Shown: one piece after another, positions 7,940-10,379 of the stretch
How positions within the stretch are numbered: position 1 is the stretch's first letter
How the letters are laid out: the number at the start of each line of letters is the position of its first letter
Assembly (NCBI GenBank): GCA_045533115.1
Contig: JAZSHF010000010.1
Location: forward strand, 1-10,379
DNA length: 10,379 bases
Reading direction: 5' to 3'
Source of the DNA: Colimorpha_A sp045533115
Lineage (GTDB): Bacteria > Bacillota > Clostridia > Oscillospirales > CAG-272
Notes under the pieces: model-generated
The model's input: only the letters and a program-made list of their open reading frames with translations
What the model was told of the DNA's origin: nothing
Databases searched by the model: none
Program-made: the position numbers and the translations under genes

Positions 7940-7968
7940 TTGAAAATACGGCGTGAATGCTGTATAAT
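7940..7968 (+). promoter_or_regulatory. Sigma-A type promoter driving the plus-strand operon
   Basis: The -35 box is TTGAAA (7940-7945), the spacer is exactly 17 nt and the -10 box is a perfect TATAAT (7963-7968). Transcription should begin near 7975, giving a leader of about 26 nt, too short for a riboswitch. The promoter is back to back with the minus-strand promoter; 59 bp of AT-rich DNA lie between the two -35 boxes. Confidence 0.82.
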
Positions 7969-7987
7969 ATTGTGAGAAAGAAAAAAC

Positions 7988-7992
7988 GGAGG
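7988..7992 (+). promoter_or_regulatory. Ribosome binding site supporting a GTG start
   Basis: A strong GGAGG is spaced 8 nt from the GTG at 8001. It supports this non-ATG start for the flavin reductase-like gene. Confidence 0.85.
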
Positions 7993-8000
7993 TATTTTTT

Positions 8001-8504
8001 GTGAAGATCGTATCCCCCTTTGAACTCCCCGACAATTTATTCAAGGCGCTTTGTGACGAGTGGATGCTCGTTACGGCAGTAGATAACGACGGAAAAGTAA
8101 ATACAATGACTGCGTCATGGGGCGGCTTCGGATATATGTGGGCGCGTCCCGTTGCCCTTTGTGTAATCAGACCGCAGAGATATACCAATGAATTTGCAAA
8201 GAAGGCTGATACAATAACGCTGTCCTTCCTTGAGAACGGCAACCGTGATGCGCTTAAGCTCTGCGGTACTGTAAGCGGCAGAGAAAGAGATAAGATCTCC
8301 GAAGCCGGACTTAAAGTAATAAAAGAAGACGGCTATGCGTATTTCGAGCAATCGAGGCTGACTATCGTCGGCAAAAAGATCTATGTGGACAGATTCAAGG
8401 AGGAATGCTTCCTTGACAAGTCAATAATAAATGAAAAGTATCCTAACCGCGATTATCACGACGTTTACGTTCTTGAGATCGAAAAAGTAATTGTAAAGGA
8501 TTAA
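8001..8504 (+). CDS. Flavin reductase-like FMN-binding protein
   Basis: Small cytosolic protein of 167 residues that probably binds FMN in the split-barrel fold of the flavin reductase (Flavin_Reduct) family. Supporting segments are the N-terminal LFKALCDEWMLVTAVD (13-28), the flavin-binding stretch NTMTASWGGFGYMWARP (34-50), then VIRPQRYTNEF (55-65), and the region LCGTVSGRERDKISEAGL (87-104), where this family often has a conserved SGR-like turn. The substrate and electron partner cannot be read from the sequence. Members are annotated as flavin reductases, flavoredoxins or simply flavoproteins. The start is GTG with a strong GGAGG 8 nt upstream. It is the first gene after the promoter and ends 9 nt before the DeoB-Cdd gene, so it should be cotranscribed with pyrimidine salvage genes, although no metabolic link is evident. 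Confidence 0.82.
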   Translation: MKIVSPFELPDNLFKALCDEWMLVTAVDNDGKVNTMTASWGGFGYMWARPVALCVIRPQRYTNEFAKKADTITLSFLENGNRDALKLCGTVSGRERDKISEAGLKVIKEDGYAYFEQSRLTIVGKKIYVDRFKEECFLDKSIINEKYPNRDYHDVYVLEIEKVIVKD

Positions 8505-8513
8505 AATCTATAA

Positions 8514-10088
8514 ATGAAGTTCAAAAGAGTATTTTTGATAGTTCTCGACAGCTTTGGCGTCGGTGAGCTTCCCGACAGCGCCGATTTCGGCGACGAGGGC
8601 TCCGATACGCTTGGTGCCGTTTACTCAAGCGGTAAGCTTAACGTCCCGAATATGAAGAAGCTCGGATTATATAACATTGACGGTGTTCGAGCTGACCGTC
8701 CGATAGTTGATCCCATCGGAGCATACGGTCGTTCGGGCGAGCTTTCGCGCGGCAAGGATACGACGGTCGGACATTGGGAGATAGCAGGAGCGGTTTCCGA
8801 AAGACCGCTTCCGACCTATCCCGACGGCTTTCCGACCGAGATTCTTGCCCGTCTTGAAAAAGAGACGGGATTCGGCTGGATATGCAATAAGCCCTATTCC
8901 GGCACACAGCTTCTGATAGATTACGGCCGTGAGCAAAAGGAAACGGGAAAGCTTATAGTATACACCTCGGGCGACAGCGTATTTCAGGTTGCCGCGCATA
9001 TGGAGCAGTTCACTCTTGATGAGCTCTACGACTACTGTGAAAAGGCAAGGAAAATTCTTGTCGGTGAGCATTCGGTCGGCAGAGTCATAGCGCGTCCGTA
9101 TCTTGGCGAATATCCGAACTATACAAGAACCCCTGACCGCCACGACTACTCTCTTGAATGCCCCAAAACGACGATGCTCGACGTTCTCAAGGATAACGGA
9201 TTTGAAACTCTCAGCGTCGGAAAGATATCCGATATATTTGCGGGACGCGGTGTGACGAGAAGTGTAAAAACGAGCTCAAATACCGACGGAATGGCAAAGT
9301 CATTCGCCCTTGCAGACGATGATTTCACAGGTCTTTGCTTCATAAACCTCGTTGATTTCGATTCAAAGTACGGACATAGAAACGATCCCGACGGCTATGC
9401 CGAGGCGCTGAATGAGTTTGACAGTTGGCTTCCGTCCTTTTTGAAGAAGCTAAGTGACGACGACCTTTTGATAATTACGGCAGACCACGGCTGTGATCCT
9501 TTGACGCCAAGCACCGACCATAGCCGCGAATACGTTCCGATCCTCTGCTATTCAAATAAGCTTGTTCCGATAAATCTCGGTACGAGAACGACATATTCCG
9601 ATATTGCCGCAACGATATGCGAAAACTTCGGTGTTGATACCCTTGAGGGAAACAGCTTCCTGAAAGCGCTTATGATCGCGTCCCCCGATGAGCTCATTAT
9701 GAAGGCGAAAGAGGCGCAGAAGTCGTCATTTGCCCCTTACTCGTGCTATAACGTAGGTGCCGCACTTTTATGCTCCGACACCAAAATATATAAGGGTGCT
9801 AACGTAGAAAGCGCTGCTTATTCACCTACTACCTGTGCTGAAAGAACCGCGCTTGCGAAGGCGGTCAGCGAGGGAGAAAACGAGCTCTCTGCAATCGCAG
9901 TAGTCGGCGGTCCGAACGGTAGCGTTGTCGGCGGTTGCACACCCTGCGGTGTTTGCCGTCAGTTTCTTTATGAGCTTGGCGGAAAGGATATGCCCGTAAT
10001 TACGCTTGACACCGATAACAATACTGTCGTAAGAAGAATGGAAGAGCTGCTCCCGGACGGATTTTCGGGAAAACAGCTCGGAAAGTGA
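8514..10088 (+). CDS. Fusion protein: phosphopentomutase (DeoB) joined to cytidine deaminase (Cdd)
   Basis: A single 524-residue reading frame with two complete enzymes. Residues 1 to about 386 are phosphopentomutase, which interconverts (deoxy)ribose-1- and 5-phosphate with two Mn ions. Asp12 (VLDSFG), the phosphothreonine motif KDTTVGHWE (81-89), Asp283 and His288 (VDFDSKYGH), Asp324-His325 (TADHG) and His336 (TDHSREY) match the metal and phosphate residues known from the Bacillus cereus enzyme. Residues from about 387 on are a cytidine deaminase of the short homotetrameric type: PYSCYNVGAAL (408-418), GANVESAAY (428-436), CAE with Cys441 and Glu443, and PCGVC with Cys478 and Cys481 as the remaining zinc ligands. 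The halves abut with almost no linker; Met387 may be the old deaminase start. The ATG at 8514 has AAAGGA 13 nt upstream. The frame ends 7 nt before udp. Separate deoB and cdd genes are the usual arrangement. Confidence 0.93.
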   Translation: MKFKRVFLIVLDSFGVGELPDSADFGDEGSDTLGAVYSSGKLNVPNMKKLGLYNIDGVRADRPIVDPIGAYGRSGELSRGKDTTVGHWEIAGAVSERPLPTYPDGFPTEILARLEKETGFGWICNKPYSGTQLLIDYGREQKETGKLIVYTSGDSVFQVAAHMEQFTLDELYDYCEKARKILVGEHSVGRVIARPYLGEYPNYTRTPDRHDYSLECPKTTMLDVLKDNGFETLSVGKISDIFAGRGVTRSVKTSSNTDGMAKSFALADDDFTGLCFINLVDFDSKYGHRNDPDGYAEALNEFDSWLPSFLKKLSDDDLLIITADHGCDPLTPSTDHSREYVPILCYSNKLVPINLGTRTTYSDIAATICENFGVDTLEGNSFLKALMIASPDELIMKAKEAQKSSFAPYSCYNVGAALLCSDTKIYKGANVESAAYSPTTCAERTALAKAVSEGENELSAIAVVGGPNGSVVGGCTPCGVCRQFLYELGGKDMPVITLDTDNNTVVRRMEELLPDGFSGKQLGK

Positions 10089-10095
10089 GAAAAAA

Positions 10096-10379
10096 ATGAT
10101 TACAAACGGAAAGAGCTATCATATTGCTTGCACAGAGGGAAGCGTAGGCAGATACGTCATTCTGCCCGGTGATCCGGGGCGTTGCGAGAAGATCGCCAAG
10201 TACTTCGATAACCCCGTGCTTGTTGCAAATAACCGTGAGTACGTTACCTACACGGGAACTCTTGACGGTGTTAAGGTTTCGGTGACATCGACAGGCATCG
10301 GCGGTCCCTCAGCGTCGATTGCAATAGAGGAGCTTTACGAGCTCGGCGCAGATACCTTCATTCGTGTCGGTACCTGCGG
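10096..10379 (+). CDS. udp: Uridine phosphorylase, N-terminal part (cut by window edge)
   Basis: Enzyme of the NP-I nucleoside phosphorylase family that splits uridine with phosphate into uracil and ribose-1-phosphate. Only the first 94 complete codons are in the window. They contain LPGDPGR (23-29), NNREY (45-49), STGIGGPS (65-72) and RVGTC (90-94) at the right distances. Arg29, Arg47, Arg90 and Thr93 match the phosphate-binding Arg30, Arg48, Arg91 and Thr94 of the Escherichia coli enzyme. The STGIGGPS-SIA-EEL stretch favours uridine phosphorylase over purine nucleoside phosphorylase, but the uracil-binding residues lie beyond the window. The ATG at 10096 comes 7 nt after the stop of the DeoB-Cdd gene. 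Only a weak GTGAG, overlapping that stop, precedes it, so translation is probably coupled. Its product is the substrate of the DeoB half of the fusion. Confidence 0.88.
   Translation, partial: MITNGKSYHIACTEGSVGRYVILPGDPGRCEKIAKYFDNPVLVANNREYVTYTGTLDGVKVSVTSTGIGGPSASIAIEELYELGADTFIRVGTC

Noticed and set aside
7910..7940. Direct repeat of AATTAC at 7912 and 7935 upstream of the plus-strand promoter
   Set aside because: Six bases repeated once in AT-rich DNA is expected by chance; no third copy or symmetry supports a binding site.
8667..9143. A 158-codon open frame on the minus strand inside the DeoB half of the fusion gene
   Set aside because: It is a shadow of conserved DeoB sequence, with no promoter, ribosome binding site or domain.
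1..10379. CRISPR arrays, insertion sequences, tRNA genes, riboswitch leaders or rho-independent terminators
   Set aside because: None was seen. All gaps between genes are under 190 nt and most are under 40 nt, the two operon leaders are about 26-31 nt, and no GC-rich stem followed by a T run was found between genes.

Overview
The window looks like a chromosomal segment of a Gram-positive anaerobe, probably a member of the class Clostridia (Bacillota). The evidence is the gene set (membrane-bound c-di-AMP phosphodiesterase of the GdpP/YybT type, a YybS-like membrane protein, L9 and DnaB in the order known from Bacillus), strong purine-rich Shine-Dalgarno sites, consensus sigma-A type promoters and a moderate G+C content. 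No mobile element, CRISPR array, tRNA or rRNA was seen. Assignment below class level is not possible from the sequence alone.

The layout is two divergent operons that start from a shared AT-rich intergenic region at about 7815-8000. The left operon runs on the minus strand from about 7845 to beyond position 1. Its order is yybS-like membrane protein, gdpP-like phosphodiesterase, rplI (L9), dnaB (replicative helicase), tilS (tRNA-Ile lysidine synthetase), hpt (hypoxanthine phosphoribosyltransferase) and ftsH (cut by the window edge after 327 codons). Gaps between genes are 3 to 39 nt and no terminator-like hairpin lies between them, so they are probably one transcript from an extended -10 promoter at 7852-7880. 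It joins two blocks that are separate in Bacillus subtilis, yybS-gdpP-rplI-dnaB and tilS-hpt-ftsH.

The right operon runs on the plus strand from a promoter at 7940-7968: a small flavin reductase-like protein, a 524-residue fusion of phosphopentomutase (DeoB) with cytidine deaminase (Cdd), and uridine phosphorylase (Udp, cut by the window edge). The last two cover a complete pyrimidine nucleoside salvage route. Cytidine is deaminated to uridine by the Cdd half, uridine is split to uracil and ribose-1-phosphate by Udp, and ribose-1-phosphate becomes ribose-5-phosphate through the DeoB half. The fused chain therefore carries the first and third steps, while the second step is encoded 7 nt downstream.

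The most interesting items are the DeoB-Cdd fusion with all visible catalytic residues kept in both halves, the small hairpin between a distant ribosome binding site and the dnaB start codon, and the merged operon of c-di-AMP turnover, replication, translation and proteolysis genes.
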